A DNA stretch of 64,000 nucleotides from Neonectria sp. B-13 (Eukaryota; Ascomycota; Sordariomycetes; Hypocreales; Nectriaceae). Each line of letters starts with the position of its first letter. The first letter of the stretch is position 1. The notes under the pieces are model-generated. The model did no database searches. It had not been told where the DNA came from and saw only the letters and a program-made list of their open reading frames with translations. The translations under genes were made by a program, and so were the position numbers. Below, in pieces: positions 22,352 through 33,568 of this stretch. The stretch covers positions 744,001 through 808,000 of the forward strand of contig NOKP01000017.1 in assembly GCA_002682825.1 (NCBI GenBank). Direction: 5' to 3'.

Positions 22352-22954
22352 TTAGAGAGCTGCAGATATCTTTCCAGTTCCAACCCTATGCCATTGCACG
22401 GTGAACGAGCTTAATACCTCGTCCAGTTTCCAGGCGCTGCTGACTGGTTTCAAGAATCGACTATCATTAAATAGAACCAGGGCACTTTGCGTGTCAACTT
22501 CTACGCAATGCCCCTGCAAAGCTGCCGCCTTTCCATGGGAGGCGACATGTTCTTCGAACGCCGACTTCTGAGCGTGGCCACCACGGGCGGAAAACTTCAA
22601 AACATGGGCATAGCGATTCTGGCGGGCCGATGACTCGAGGTGACCGAGGTAATAATGTTCGATGGTTGGCGGCCCGGTTGTCAACGGCTTCAGCGTGTCG
22701 AAAAAAGGTCCCGCATCAGGGCTGTTCCCAAATGCTTCATGCGCTTCAATGCTGTCCCATTGCGTGAATGACACGGCGAAGGGTTTTTCTCCGTCATTTG
22801 CGGATATTGTGGCACCTGTCATGATCGAACGGAGCCCTGGCTGGGCTAGGAGAACGGGCTCCAAATGTTTGCTGAAGATGTCTAAGAACTCCGTAAAGGG
22901 GATGGCCAAGGGAATTTGGACAAGCTCCGTGATTGGGCTATTGATGGATGACAT
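22352..22954 (-). CDS. Dimeric alpha/beta-barrel (ABM-like) protein
   Basis: A single exon of 200 residues from the ATG at 22954; an in-frame ATG at 23008 would add 18 polar residues. The early segment ITELVQIPLAIPFTEFLDIF followed by HLEPVLLAQPGLRSIMTG and FAVSFTQWDSIEAHEAF has the strand-helix-strand pattern of stress-responsive antibiotic-biosynthesis monooxygenase (ABM) domains. A second, weaker repeat begins near YAHVLKFSARGGHAQKS. Such small proteins act as cofactor-free monooxygenases, cyclases or dehydratases in fungal pathways; here the chemistry is unknown. It shares a divergent promoter with the aldehyde dehydrogenase, which contains CGGAAATTCCG. Convergent with the cyclase-like gene, 131 bases apart. 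Confidence 0.72.
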   Translation of the reverse strand: MSSINSPITELVQIPLAIPFTEFLDIFSKHLEPVLLAQPGLRSIMTGATISANDGEKPFAVSFTQWDSIEAHEAFGNSPDAGPFFDTLKPLTTGPPTIEHYYLGHLESSARQNRYAHVLKFSARGGHAQKSAFEEHVASHGKAAALQGHCVEVDTQSALVLFNDSRFLKPVSSAWKLDEVLSSFTVQWHRVGTGKISAAL

Positions 22955-23070
22955 GGCTTTGTTAGGTTGTTTGGTTGTTTGGCTGGTTATTTGAGATGTC
23001 TCAAACATTTCAGTTACATTGAGCCTATATTTATCTTTGATTATCGTTAATGTTAGCTGTTCTGCTTCGA

Positions 23071-23081
23071 CGGAAATTCCG
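23071..23081. promoter_or_regulatory. CGGAAATTCCG perfect palindrome
   Basis: A perfect CGG-N5-CCG palindrome sits in the 466-base divergent gap (22955-23420) between the ABM-like and aldehyde dehydrogenase genes, 117 bases from the former. The identical 11-mer recurs at 27310. More half-sites (ATTCCG, CGGAAG) are near 23305-23325. Probable Zn2Cys6 dimer site. Confidence 0.62.
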
Positions 23082-23420
23082 ATGCGACCTCCGGCGTGGA
23101 TTCGGACAAGCTGTCAACCATATGTTCCTGTTCATGAGCCGTGGCTTCATTCTGAAGGCGGACCGGTAATATGTCCTTAAAATCATCGTGAGAGCCTATA
23201 ACTCATAAATATGAGCATTTATTCGATGCCATGATCATGGGATTGCGGTGCGGAGGGTGTCCGAAATGCCGATCCGGCCGGGAAGTGTGAAGCAGCGAAA
23301 CTAAATTCCGATAGCGTCGGAAGCGGACTGGTAGGCAATTACGATTGTACAAAACGTCAATTTCGGCGGCATAGACTACGTGCAGGTAAAAATTATTGAT
23401 TCTTCTCGTGACAGTCGCAA

Positions 23421-25333
23421 ATGCCTCAAATGTCAATTCAGCTCCCCCCACGTGGGTTGTTCATCAACAATCAGGTTAGATGTGGTGCACATGATCTTGT
23501 TGAGACGCCGCAAACTGATTTGTTTCTACCTCTTAGTTCATGGATTCCCAGAGCTACCCTGGAGAGACACTGACGCTCCGAAATCCGGTAGACGATTCTA
23601 TCGTTGTGGACGATGTGCAGATAGCCGGCGAAGACGATATTGATCGAGCTGTAAGCCTAGCCAAGAAGGCGTTCCAGCAGGGTCCATGGGCAACCTTCAC
23701 AGGCTCTCAGCGTGCGGCATGTTTGAACAAATTTGCCGACCTCGTTGAAAGGGATGCAGAACGCCTCGCACATGTGGAATCTCTGCCTACTGGTCGTCCG
23801 ATCGCAGGAATCATTCACTTTGACTTGGCCCACATGGTGCAGGTATATAGATGTATGCAAGAAAAGTTCCCTCCACTATCTATTGTGTGTTGGGTAGATT
23901 TCAATGTACTGATGCCAACTTCTCTAGATTACGCTGGATGGGCAGACAAAATCACTGGCCAGTCCTTTGCTGAAGATAACGGATTCGCCAAGATCGTACG
24001 TTACAAGCCGCTGGGAGTGTGCGCGAGCGTCGCTTCATGGAACGCTACTTTCATGTACATTGGATGGAAGCTCGCACCGGCACTTGCAGCAGGAAACACG
24101 GTTCGAACTTATATCCGACATGTCAGATCGTACCTGACTAAAGCATATTGCAGGTCATCTTCAAGCCTTCCGAGAAATCGCCCCTGGGAACGCTGGCGCT
24201 GGCTCCTCTCTTTGCAGAGGCTGGGTTTCCCCCAGGTGTTGTACAGTTTGTGACGGGCGCCCAAAAGACTGGAGCTCTACTCGCTTCACACATGGACATT
24301 TCCAAAATCAGCTTTACGGGGTCAATTGCAGGTGGAAAAGCGGTTCAAGAGGCTGCGACGAAGAGCAACTTGAAACGGGTGACTCTTGAGCTTGGAGGGA
24401 AATCTGCTGCGATGGTCTTTGATGACGCAGATTTTGACCTTGCCGTCAGTGGGTAAGCCATCATCTCGTGAATCATTCCTCATGGCAATATTGGACTAAC
24501 ACTTGACAGGGTCGCCGAAGGATTTCTAGCCAATTCGGGGCAGATTTGCGTCGGTGAGACAGCCTTACTAGGCAAGCTTGAGAAGTTGAACTGACAAGTT
24601 TGGTAGCGGCCTCGAGAGTGCTGGTTGAGGAATCGATTGCTGAGAAGTTTCTTGCCGCCATCAAGTCCGTGTTCGAAACAGCCACAAAAGAGATGGGCGG
24701 CAGTCCGTTGGAAATGACAACTAACCACGGTCCGGTCGTGGACAAACTGCAGTTCGAGCGCATCATGTCGTATGTCGAGAAAGGTAAAGAGTCGGCAACG
24801 CTCGTGACCGGGGGGAAAAGGAAGGGCACCGTGGGTTGTTTCATTGAGCCTACCTTGTTCGTCAATCCGGCTGCAAACAGCCCGGTTTGGTCTGAGGAAA
24901 TCTTTGGGCCAGTCTTGACCGTGAAGACGTTCAAGAGCGAAGAAGAGGCCGTCACATTGGCCAACAACACCTCATATGGGCTGGCTGGTATGTATCGCTG
25001 TCTTGGACTGCTTCTTAGGCTATTCACCATGAAACCTGGCTAATTGCTTTGCCGTTGACCACAGCGTGCGTCTACACGACAGATCTGACTCGCGCTCTGC
25101 GTGTATCGGCGGCTTTGGAAACAGGTGGGGTGTCAGTCAACTCACCATTTCTTCCCGAGCTCAACACTCCGTTTGGTGGAGTAAAGCAGAGCGGCCAAGG
25201 GAGGGAGTTGGGGGCGCATGGACTGTACAGTTACCTAGAGCCACAGTCTGTTCACATCAGGTAAGATGATATGCGTCGCACTTCTAGACGTAGCTGAACT
25301 TTTTCTAGGATGACACCGCCGTCGAAGCTGTAG
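23421..25333 (+). CDS. Aldehyde dehydrogenase with PTS1
   Basis: Eight exons: 23421-23474, 23537-23852, 23928-24100, 24154-24452, 24510-24553, 24607-24987, 25065-25260 and 25309-25333, giving 495 residues. The short first exon supplies MPQMSIQLPPRGLFINNQ, the usual ALDH entry (LFINN..), before FMDSQSYPGETLTLRNPVDD. Conserved parts follow: YYAGWADKITGQ, FKPSEKSPLGTLALAP, catalytic Glu about 260 in VTLELGGKSA, nucleophile Cys about 294 in ANSGQICVAAS, and SEEIFGPVLTV. The last intron (25261-25308, CTGAAC branch) skips an early TAA and yields MTPPSKL; the SKL end is a canonical PTS1, which supports the splice. It oxidises an aldehyde to an acid with NAD(P)+, predicted in peroxisomes. Divergent from the ABM-like gene. 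Confidence 0.9.
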
Positions 25334-25619
25334 GGGATTGACTGTTGGGCTTATCAACATAAGACTCGTGTAATTGTGCAAGAAGAGATACTAGGGTAGT
25401 GGAATTATGATCGAAATGGCCACCTCCTGTCTAGTCTGCGCATGTGCCTTGTCGCGACACTCACTACCCCGTGCTTATAATTGACGCAGCCACTGATGAC
25501 AATGAGCGACTGGCGAAATTGCTGTAAGGAATATAGCTAGAGTGGTCTGAAATGTTATTGTCTTCATCACCTGAGTGTGCTCCCTGAAGTGGATGTTTAA
25601 TTAGCCACGCTCCCCTGCT

Positions 25620-25679
25620 CCGGAATTCAGACAAGTCGCGGCGCTGAAAACGCCGGGCTCGACGGAAGTAGAACTTCCG
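25620..25679. promoter_or_regulatory. CCGGAATTC and 17-bp CGG/CCG palindrome
   Basis: CCGGAATTC (25620-25628) and the perfect inverted repeat CGGAAGTAGAACTTCCG (25663-25679; seven-base arms, three-base centre) lie 140-200 bases before the alpha/beta hydrolase start. The surrounding gap 25334-25818 has no gene. They match the half-site found in the other cluster promoters. Confidence 0.55.
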
Positions 25680-25818
25680 GCATCGGCTTGGGCCGGGAAC
25701 ACGCACCTCTCCACAAACTTCCTTGATAAATGGCAACAAAGATGTTAACTTGAAAGCTTAACGGAAGCTCCGTTCACTCAATTTGGAAGGTGTGCTTCAT
25801 CACTCTAAATCTTCACAA

Positions 25819-27089
25819 ATGGCCGAATTTTACACGCGGCGGATGCTCGTCATCCCGGCCAGCACACCAGCACCGAACGAGCCATCACCTCGACACAATC
25901 TCCCTCTGCCTCTTAGGCTGTCAGCTCATGATTACCACGTTCGTGACGCGGACGAATCTGGGTTTACTCTCATCTTAACGCATGGGACTTCTTTCAACAA
26001 GTATTTCTGGGAATTGATCATCAATTCCCTTTTATCTGAGCCGGACTTTCGATCCAGAGTCAAGAGACTCATCGCCATTGACGCAGCAAATCACGGCGAC
26101 AGTGCGGTCCTCAATCGGGACACCCTCCCACCAAAAGGTTAGCCGAGGCCACGCTCAACACCTCGTGGAAGGACAGAAATGTCGGTATTGACTGCGTGTA
26201 GCATTTTGGCCGGATGACTCCCGCGACATCCTTCACACACTTAAATATTTTGGCGTTCAGCAGCCTGTTATAGGGATCGGTCACTCATTTGGAGGGGGAG
26301 CCATGTGAGTTTGAATCGGGAGCCGTCCGGCTGCGACTCCAACTGACGCGGTGCATCTCAGGTGTCATGCGGCCATGATGAATCCTGGAGCATTTTGGGC
26401 AACCATCTTCATCGAACCCATTTTATTCCAGATGAAAGACCAGACCGAAGGCGTCGCGCGCATGGCTGCGAGACGTAGGGATAAGTGGAATTCCAAGTCA
26501 GTCAAGGATTTGCCGGTAGGATGCACCATACGCCACTGACCAAACATGACAGGGCGGAACTTGTAACGGCATTTAATAGGAACAAAGGCCTTCAGGACTG
26601 GGACAAGCGACAGCTGGAGGTATACGTGGTACGTGGTTTTGTTAAGAAATCCCAGAGGCTGCTCACTCATACTGAATTACATCAGGAACACGGGACAATT
26701 CCGATTGGGGACGATAATGCGTCGTCGCTAAGAACGCTCAAGACGCCAAAGGAGCAAGAAGCGGTACGTTGAGGCTGTGCGAACATGCATGCTCAGATGA
26801 TTGACTGATACGAACATGCATCCTAGGCCACGTATCTTGCTGCGCCATACCCAGAGATTCTGGCACTGCTGAGCCAGTCTCGAGGAGAACATCACTTTGT
26901 GTGGGGAGCCGACAGCAAAGTAGTGCAAGTTTACCTGCCTCGGAATGGGTGAAAAGATGAAACAAAGCTGACGGTGCATGTAGGTCTGCTCCTGACCGAG
27001 AATCTGTTTCGCGAATCATGACGCCTCCTTCGACGACCCAGGTCATGTCTGGAGCTGGACACTTGGTGGGTCTTCCCTCGATGCTGTAG
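25819..27089 (+). CDS. Alpha/beta hydrolase (Lpx1-like type)
   Basis: Seven exons: 25819-26137, 26202-26304, 26362-26496, 26553-26628, 26686-26763, 26827-26924 and 26984-27089, giving 304 residues. The oxyanion region is GFTLILTHGTSFNKYFWE, the nucleophile elbow GIGHSFGGGAM (GxSxG, serine present), and a late strand EHHFVWGADSKVV leads to the putative histidine in MSGAGHLVGLPSML. The last intron uses a GC donor (GTAGT then GCAAGT) with a GCTGAC branch; only this join restores the GAGH motif in frame. It resembles fungal hydrolases related to yeast peroxisomal Lpx1, yet ends SML, which is not a canonical PTS1. Likely cleaves an ester or thioester, substrate unknown. Central cluster member with CGG-type sites just upstream. 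Confidence 0.83.
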
Positions 27090-27309
27090 CGAGTAAATAC
27101 CCATTCTGACCTGCTGGATAGATACCGATGACTCATCCTGACGCCTTGACGACTATTCTCCATGGCCTCGTTGGATCCATCCCTCAATATGGACTGCCGG
27201 CGCAGGCGAGGCTTTGATTGGCGTTGCGCAGGGGATGGTATGCTGCATCGACAACGGCTTGGAGCTGCCGAGACAACGCCCGCTCCACAAGAGATCGACC
27301 CGGCGGGGA

Positions 27310-27580
27310 CGGAAATTCCGTGAAGCGTTCCGGATCCTGGAAAATGACCTGCCAGCCCCTTGATCCCTCACCAAGCGTCCCTAGACTGTTTCGAGACAAG
27401 CTGGACGGCTACTGAAAGGCTAAACGCCACAAGAACGCGGGGGAGGGCCAGGAGGTCAGCATTTGGGAATCGCATCTGGGGGACAAGATCTGGGGTCTGG
27501 GGTTAGTCCGGGGTCTCGACCGAAGCCCGGTGACAAAGCGAGTGCGACGTAGTCATATTCATAGTGTTGGCCCGGAATTC
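27310..27580. promoter_or_regulatory. CGGAAATTCCG palindrome and CCGGAATTC half-site
   Basis: The perfect palindrome CGGAAATTCCG is at 27310-27320 and CCGGAATTC at 27572-27580, 433 and 173 bases before the start of the large Zn2Cys6 regulator. The gap 27090-27752 contains no gene I can support. If that regulator binds these sites, it would be autoregulated. Confidence 0.58.
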
Positions 27581-27752
27581 TAAATGTTCGCTACCTGGCT
27601 TGACCTTGTTCTCTTAATCACCCCGAGACCGCTTGCAAGACGCCCCCACCTGTACGTCGTGGGTCTGCAGTCTGCATCTCGCTCAAGCTCCTTGTCTCGA
27701 CCGCCTTCTCCAAAGCATAGTTGCCTCGACACCGGCAACGTCATCAATCAGC

Positions 27753-30700
27753 ATGGCTAGTGAAGGCAAAAAAGACCCCAGGGAGACCATCACGGTCGCG
27801 GATCTGGATATCGACCACGGCGGCGACCACCCCGACGCATCCGCGAGACGCGACAAAAGAGGGTCCATCGATGAAGATCAACATCATCAACAACAACAAA
27901 GCACGCCGTCCAGCCCGGACCCTTCAGAACGTCCCACAAAGAAGATGAAGAGGGGAAAATACATATCTAGAGCATGGTGAGTGTTTTCCTCTGCTCCATA
28001 GCACTAAACTCTTCCTGCGGCTTGCTGAGTATCTCTCTTGTGTAGCACGTCGTGTCAACAACGAAAGATCAAGGTCTGAACCTTCCCCACTTCCCCCGAA
28101 ACGCTTGTAGGCGATGCGGCTGCTGACTTGAATGAAGTGTGAGGGTGGCGAGCCATGTGCACCATGTGTACTAAAAAAGCGACAATGCGTGTCTGCTCCT
28201 AGAGGCGGACAACCCAAGCAAGATCAGAAGAGCTGGGCCACGGGCTCCGAACCGGACTCACTCTCAACGAACATGAATCCTCCAACCAAGTGAGAACCTC
28301 ACACCAGTCTATTAATATTGCCTATTTCTGCTTACACTCACGAGTCTCAGCAGTGTATCAAACCACGAGCTTTTGGCGCGCCTCGTCGAAGTGGAACGTC
28401 GATTGTGCGTGATACAAGGCCCAAATCAAGATCACGATAAATACCAGCCTCATCTCCATTCCCACGGCCACGGAGGTCCACCTGGAGAGGATCTCCCGAC
28501 GCCAAAATCTACTGACCTCCAAAACGTCCTGGAGGCCGACGGTCAAACATTCGCGGGCGAGATTTCCATGAGCCCGGCATTCCAAGACGTAGACGAAAAT
28601 CTCGGCCCTGTCGTCAATACGTCTTCCAAATCGGCCCCGAGCTTCTCTCCGCGTGCATCCCACCAGAACTTCACATCCTCGGGAGAAAAGCGCCCCCGGA
28701 AGATGAGGGGCTGGTTAGAGACTGTTCTGAAGCAGCATGGTATTGTCCCCGATGAAGAGGAGTGGAGAAGATATCTGGTCGTCTTCATGGACGAGATCCA
28801 TGTACTCTACCCAGTACTACACCGGCCGACTATCTGGGAAACATTCGACGAGCTGTGGGAATATTCTGCTCTCTGGTCGATGACGAATTCAGCCGAACGA
28901 GAGCAAAAACGCATGTCGGCGGCTCTCATCTGTTTCTGTCTAGCCTTGGGGCGCTGCAGTGTATCGACAAGAATGACTGATGCGAATGGCGTCCACTCTG
29001 CCGGGTGGAGTTTATACAGCGCTGGCGTGGCCCTGATGCAGGACACAATGGAGATGAGTAACACTGCGGCCAAGTCTTTGCTTGCTATGCAGATTCTCTT
29101 ACTAAGGGTAAGAGCTCCTAGCCGAATTCTGTCTTTCTATCTTGCTGTCTTTGTAGAAAAAACCAGGGGGAATGCCTACTAACCGTCTCCAGGTGCTGTA
29201 CTTGTTCCGCCTCGATGCTACCCAACGGGCGACTAGGATCCTGGCTCTCCTCGTCTCGAACGCCCACATTGTTGGCTTGCACCGACAGAGTACATACGAA
29301 GGTATGCCGATCTTCTGGAGCCAACTATACTGCCGGACTTGGTGGTCTATCTACGTGCTGGATCGTCGGTTAGCAATCGAGTCAGGACGACCATGCCTGA
29401 TTCAAGACAGCAATATCGACACGGCTTGGCCGTTAGCTCTCGGAGACGACTGGCTAAGTCGCTTCTCAAAAAAGACAGACACGGCCCAGAATCTAAAGCT
29501 GGAGATTGTTGCAGAGATTGCAGCCGAGTCAATCACTCCAATACCCTACTTGACAGCTATGGTCAGATTCTCTCGAGTTGTGGGCAAGGTGTGGGAGCTC
29601 CTTTATGGTATGAAGGGATCTACCAGTTCGTCCGCCATGGTCGAATATGCAGACACAGTGCTGTGTAACTTGTTGGAGAATTTGCCGCGAGATCTAGCGT
29701 ACGATCCAGCGATCTCACCAGATCTCCAATTTGGAACAAGATTACGGTGGCAAGTCAAACAGACAATGCTCCTTTTCTCGGTAAGACACCAATCATACCT
29801 AGGATATTAAGTCGCCGCTGTAAATATGAGAAACTAACTAATATTTGTCACGCAGTGCACGACATTTCTTCGCCTGTTGATCCGACGACCCTTTTTGTCG
29901 AACGCAGCTTCTGGCAGCCGCACCGAAGACGACGAGCTCGAATCTGTGTCGCTTTGCGCAAGCCTGGCAGCCAGTATCCTCACCGCCCACGAGAGTATAA
30001 ACGACACTTCCCTCAAGTATTGTTTCCCACTCAGTCACTACCTCACCAGCGCAACGATGGTCATGCTTGGCCTGGTGACGAGGGAGCCTCAACTAAAAAA
30101 GAGGTACAAAGACATGATTCTGGCGGCCACCCGATCCTTGAACATGTACAGTCATCGGATCTGGGTATCGGGAAAGATGATGCGATGGGTCAGCAAGCTC
30201 AGCCTGATAGTTCGCCGCACTCTGAGCGATGGCTCCTCTGAGGACCAGCCCATGCAAAATGTGGATGACGAGTACAATTCTGAGTCTGGCAATCGTGTCA
30301 ATGAAACACAACAGCCTATACCTGGATCGCGTCATGATCTGTCTCAAACAGCGAACGCGAGTAATGGGCAATTTCCTTCAGGTGGCCATGCTTCTGCACT
30401 CTCGGGTGATGGTATGAAGAGCCTACAAGGTCTGGAAAGAAGGGAAAGTATGGTCTCCGAACACACTGCGTTGTCCGACAGACAACCGGGAAACTCGGAC
30501 GAGACCACTGACATATGGACGATGATGGAGACTGACAACGATAACCCAAGCCCAGAGCTTCCTGGATGGGCCATGTTGGACTTCAACTTCGAGGCCATTA
30601 TCAACGGTGATGGGTTGTATCCCGGAATTTCTGCTGGGGAGCTTTCCACAATCTCAGAAGACGGCAAATCTACGACAGGGCGAGGTGATCAAGGCATGGG

Positions 30701-30818
30701 GTTTGACGTTGATCAGTCGGTCTTTAGTGCAATGACATCTAACGGCCTGTTTGACCTTGATCTTAATGTGGACAAGGCTGTGCTGAGTCTTTGCAACTCG
30801 GCAAATGATAGATACTAA
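27753..30818 (+). CDS. Large Zn2Cys6 regulator with fungal-specific regulatory domain
   Basis: Six exons (27753-27976, 28046-28073, 28138-28289, 28351-29107, 29193-29780, 29856-30818) give 903 residues. The 28-base second exon carries half of the zinc cluster; spliced residues 75-101 read CTSCQQRKIK then CEGGEPCAPCVLKKRQC, with all six cysteines. A linker and coiled-coil-like segment (HELLARLVEVERRLCVIQG) precede the fungal-specific domain: HVLYPVLHRPTIWETFDELW, SAGWSLYSAGVALMQD, RILALLVSNAHIVGLHR, YCRTWWSIYVLDRRLAIESG. The C-terminus is acidic with Asp/Leu-rich stretches (DLDLNVDKAVL), a likely activation region. This is the most complete regulator of the central cluster and the best candidate to bind the CGG sites. 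Its own promoter has two of them. Confidence 0.9.
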
Positions 30819-30967
30819 GTACTGGGTAGAATTGAAACTGCTCTTAATCTTCTACTTAAGCTTCATCTCATCGCAGGGTCAAGCAAACTATGAACTAAAC
30901 ATCTCATCAATTCTAAACATATTAAGGTTTACGCTACTTCATCTATAAAAGTCTGACTGATACAAAT

Positions 30968-33144
30968 CTACAGCTTGGCGGACAATGGGGCATTGGTAGC
31001 CTCGTTGAAATGTTGGACCTTCGCATTTTGTAGTTTGGCTGGTAAGAGCCGTCGCAAGATCTTGCCAGCAGGACTTTGGAGAGTCGTTAGTGCTCTGACA
31101 TCTACCAGACGGAATCGAAAATCACGAAAATCACTTACTTTCTCGGAATGGCGGGGAGAATGAACACTCCGCCACTCAACTGCTTGTATCTGGCAACCTG
31201 AGAATGCACGTGTCTCAAAGCGTCCGCTTTCAGGGCTTCTTGTTCTTCTTCACCTTGCACGCTGGTAGTGATGTACGCCACGGGCATCTCCGAAGTTCCA
31301 TGCTCGTTGTAGGTGCCGCACACGGCAGCATCGTTCACTAGAGGATGGGTGATGAGGATTGCCTCTAGCTCCGCAGGTGCGACTTGGTGACTGCAAAATA
31401 ATCAAAGGGTCAGTCAGAGAGAAGAATGGGCTACTTTGGTGGATACATACCCTTTGACTTTGATCATTTCCTTGGCGCGGTCAACGATAAAAAGGTAGCC
31501 CTTGTCGTTAACATAACCGATGTCGCCTGTTCTCAGAAATCCATCTGGCGTCATTGGGCTTTCTGTTCGCTTTTCGCCCTCGACGTAGCCTTGCATGATG
31601 TTTGGGCCACGGATCGCGAACTCGCCGACTCTCGTGTCTTGTGAACGGTCAGCAACCATGCAACCTTGGGACGATCAAGAAGTGCTTGTATAAACCAACC
31701 TTCGTAGTTCTCATCTATCACCTTCATCTCGATACCGGGTAACAGCCTTCCAATTGTACCGGGAACATTGACCTCGTCCTCTCTTTGAGACGCGATGCTT
31801 GGGCTGGCCTCGGTCATTCCGTACCACTGGGTAACAACGCAGCCAAATTTCTCAGCAAGCTGGTCTGCCTGTCGCTGGTTCAGAGGGGCAGCAGCGTTTA
31901 TCAAGCATTGAACAGAGGAATAGTCTCCTGTCGCGGCAATGGGGTTTCGTAGAAACTCCAGAGCGATAGGAGGTACGATGTTGATATGGGTGACTGTAGA
32001 CAGTCAATTAGCCAGAGATTAGAGGGATATCTAAGGTCTTTAGAACGTACTTCGATGTGTCTTTACTGCTTTCAATAAAGGTCCCAACTCGAACTTCCGA
32101 AATACCACGATTGGTGCGCCCTAGTTCGAACTATCAGTCCCTTTCATTCTCAGGTAATGTGTCTCCAGTATTCAAGAGTCTCCAGTTCACTTGACTGGTG
32201 AAGTCTGGAAGGGCTGGCTTACCTGGCTGATGTACTGGCAGCAGAATCCAGCTAGGCCCAACACGTGAAAGAAAGGAACAATCAGAGCGACGACGGTTTT
32301 AGGCGTAAACATGCCTTGAAGGCCTTGCGACTGTTGGAATATGTTTGCAACAATATTTCCATGGCTGAGCTTGACTCCCTTGACTAGCCCTGAGGTTCCA
32401 GAACTGAAACAAATGAAAGCCAGCTTGTTGGCAGCCGTGCCTGGGGGATATTTGACATGCTGGAAGTCGGCGGAGCCATTCTGGATGATTTGCTCAACTT
32501 TCAAAGGGCTACAAAGGCCAGGTTCAGGCTGTTCAATGTCCCAGACGTACAAGGTCGGCACTTGCAGGAGAATGGGCGAGATTTCGATAGCTGTGACGAG
32601 CTTGGGGAGCAGGGCTTTCTCGACAATGATACAAGTAGGCCCAGACAGTCCCAATGCGTGCGCAAGCTCCTGGATACCAAGTTAGCATTTTTCTCTGATA
32701 ACTCTCTTAGTCTGAATATTTGGGTGTGTTGAGACTCACGTTCGGCTCATACAGCGGATTCAGGGCGGCGATCACACCTCCGACAGCGAGTATAGCATGT
32801 ACGCATGTCGGGTAATAGTTCTGTAGCACAGAGTCGGATAAGTATAACATTCAAGCTAGGTCTGCATAGTGACGCAGTATTGGAGTGATTATGCGTACCT
32901 TGTTTGTTGATAAAATACCAACCACCGAACCTGGCTTCAGCCCAATTTGGTGCTGCAGATGGTGCGCGACCCTCCGAACACTCGTCCTGAAGCTGCCATA
33001 GGTGAAAGCGACTTCTCCGGATATGCCATCAATGATAGCTGGAGTGTCTGCAGACGTATTATTCAAGTTGTAGTCAAATAAAACGTCCGTTATGGTCGCG
33101 TCCTGGGGGTAGCTGAGGGGCTTTTCGCTTCTATAGATTGCCAT
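30968..33144 (-). CDS. AMP-forming acyl-CoA ligase (4CL-like) with PTS1, copy A
   Basis: Eight exons (32899-33144, 32740-32820, 32223-32669, 32051-32120, 31700-31993, 31451-31637, 31139-31390, 30968-31073) give 560 residues. The ATP-binding loop is at about residue 195 (FICFSSGTSGLVKGVKLSH). The adenylation core shows TQWYGMTEASP, and the hinge and lysine regions read FLRTGDIGYVNDKGYLFIVD, KGHQVAPAELEAIL and NPAGKILRRLLPAK. It should activate a carboxylic acid with ATP and couple it to CoA, in the 4-coumarate/acyl-CoA ligase branch. The protein ends SAKL, and AKL is a canonical PTS1, so peroxisomal location is predicted. It is divergent from the PRISE reductase gene over a promoter with CGG-type sites. 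The acid used is not deducible. Confidence 0.92.
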
Positions 33145-33341
33145 TGTGTCGAATTCCGTCTTTTTCTGTTGCTGTCGCAATGAATCCAATGAGATGAACG
33201 GAGGGCTTCCAGGAGAGATAGTAATAAGAAGAACCAACTTTGAGTGACTGCCTGCACTGTCGGATGCCACCTATGGCAAGCTAGCCGGTCATTTTACTCA
33301 TCCCCGACAATCCGGCCCCGAAGTGCTCCAAGTTCCGAAGC

Positions 33342-33400
33342 TGGAAATTCCCAATTCCGAACATGGGGCGGGCAATCACGCGCTCCGCTGTCCGGAATTG
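33342..33400. promoter_or_regulatory. CGG-type sites between ligase A and PRISE reductase
   Basis: TGGAAATTCCC (33342-33352, the palindrome with one change in each outer triplet) and TCCGGAATTG (33391-33400) lie in the 424-base divergent gap 33145-33568. ATTCCGA is also present at 33354. They match the cluster half-site. Confidence 0.5.
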
Positions 33401-33568
33401 TTTCCTGCATTCATCTCTGGAACAAATGGGGCACATTCACATGGTCTGATTGAACAAGTGAAATACCTATAATCATTCGTGCTGCTAATTGCGGTTTTGA
33501 CTCTGCACATCTCATCTCATCTCATCACACAAACGCATTCCTTGCTTACCATCACTTTCATCGCAAAT

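Noticed and set aside
25049..25264. Ending the aldehyde dehydrogenase at the TAA at 25262
   Set aside because: A well-formed intron starts at 25261 and its removal yields an SKL terminus, which fits the other PTS1-bearing cluster enzymes.
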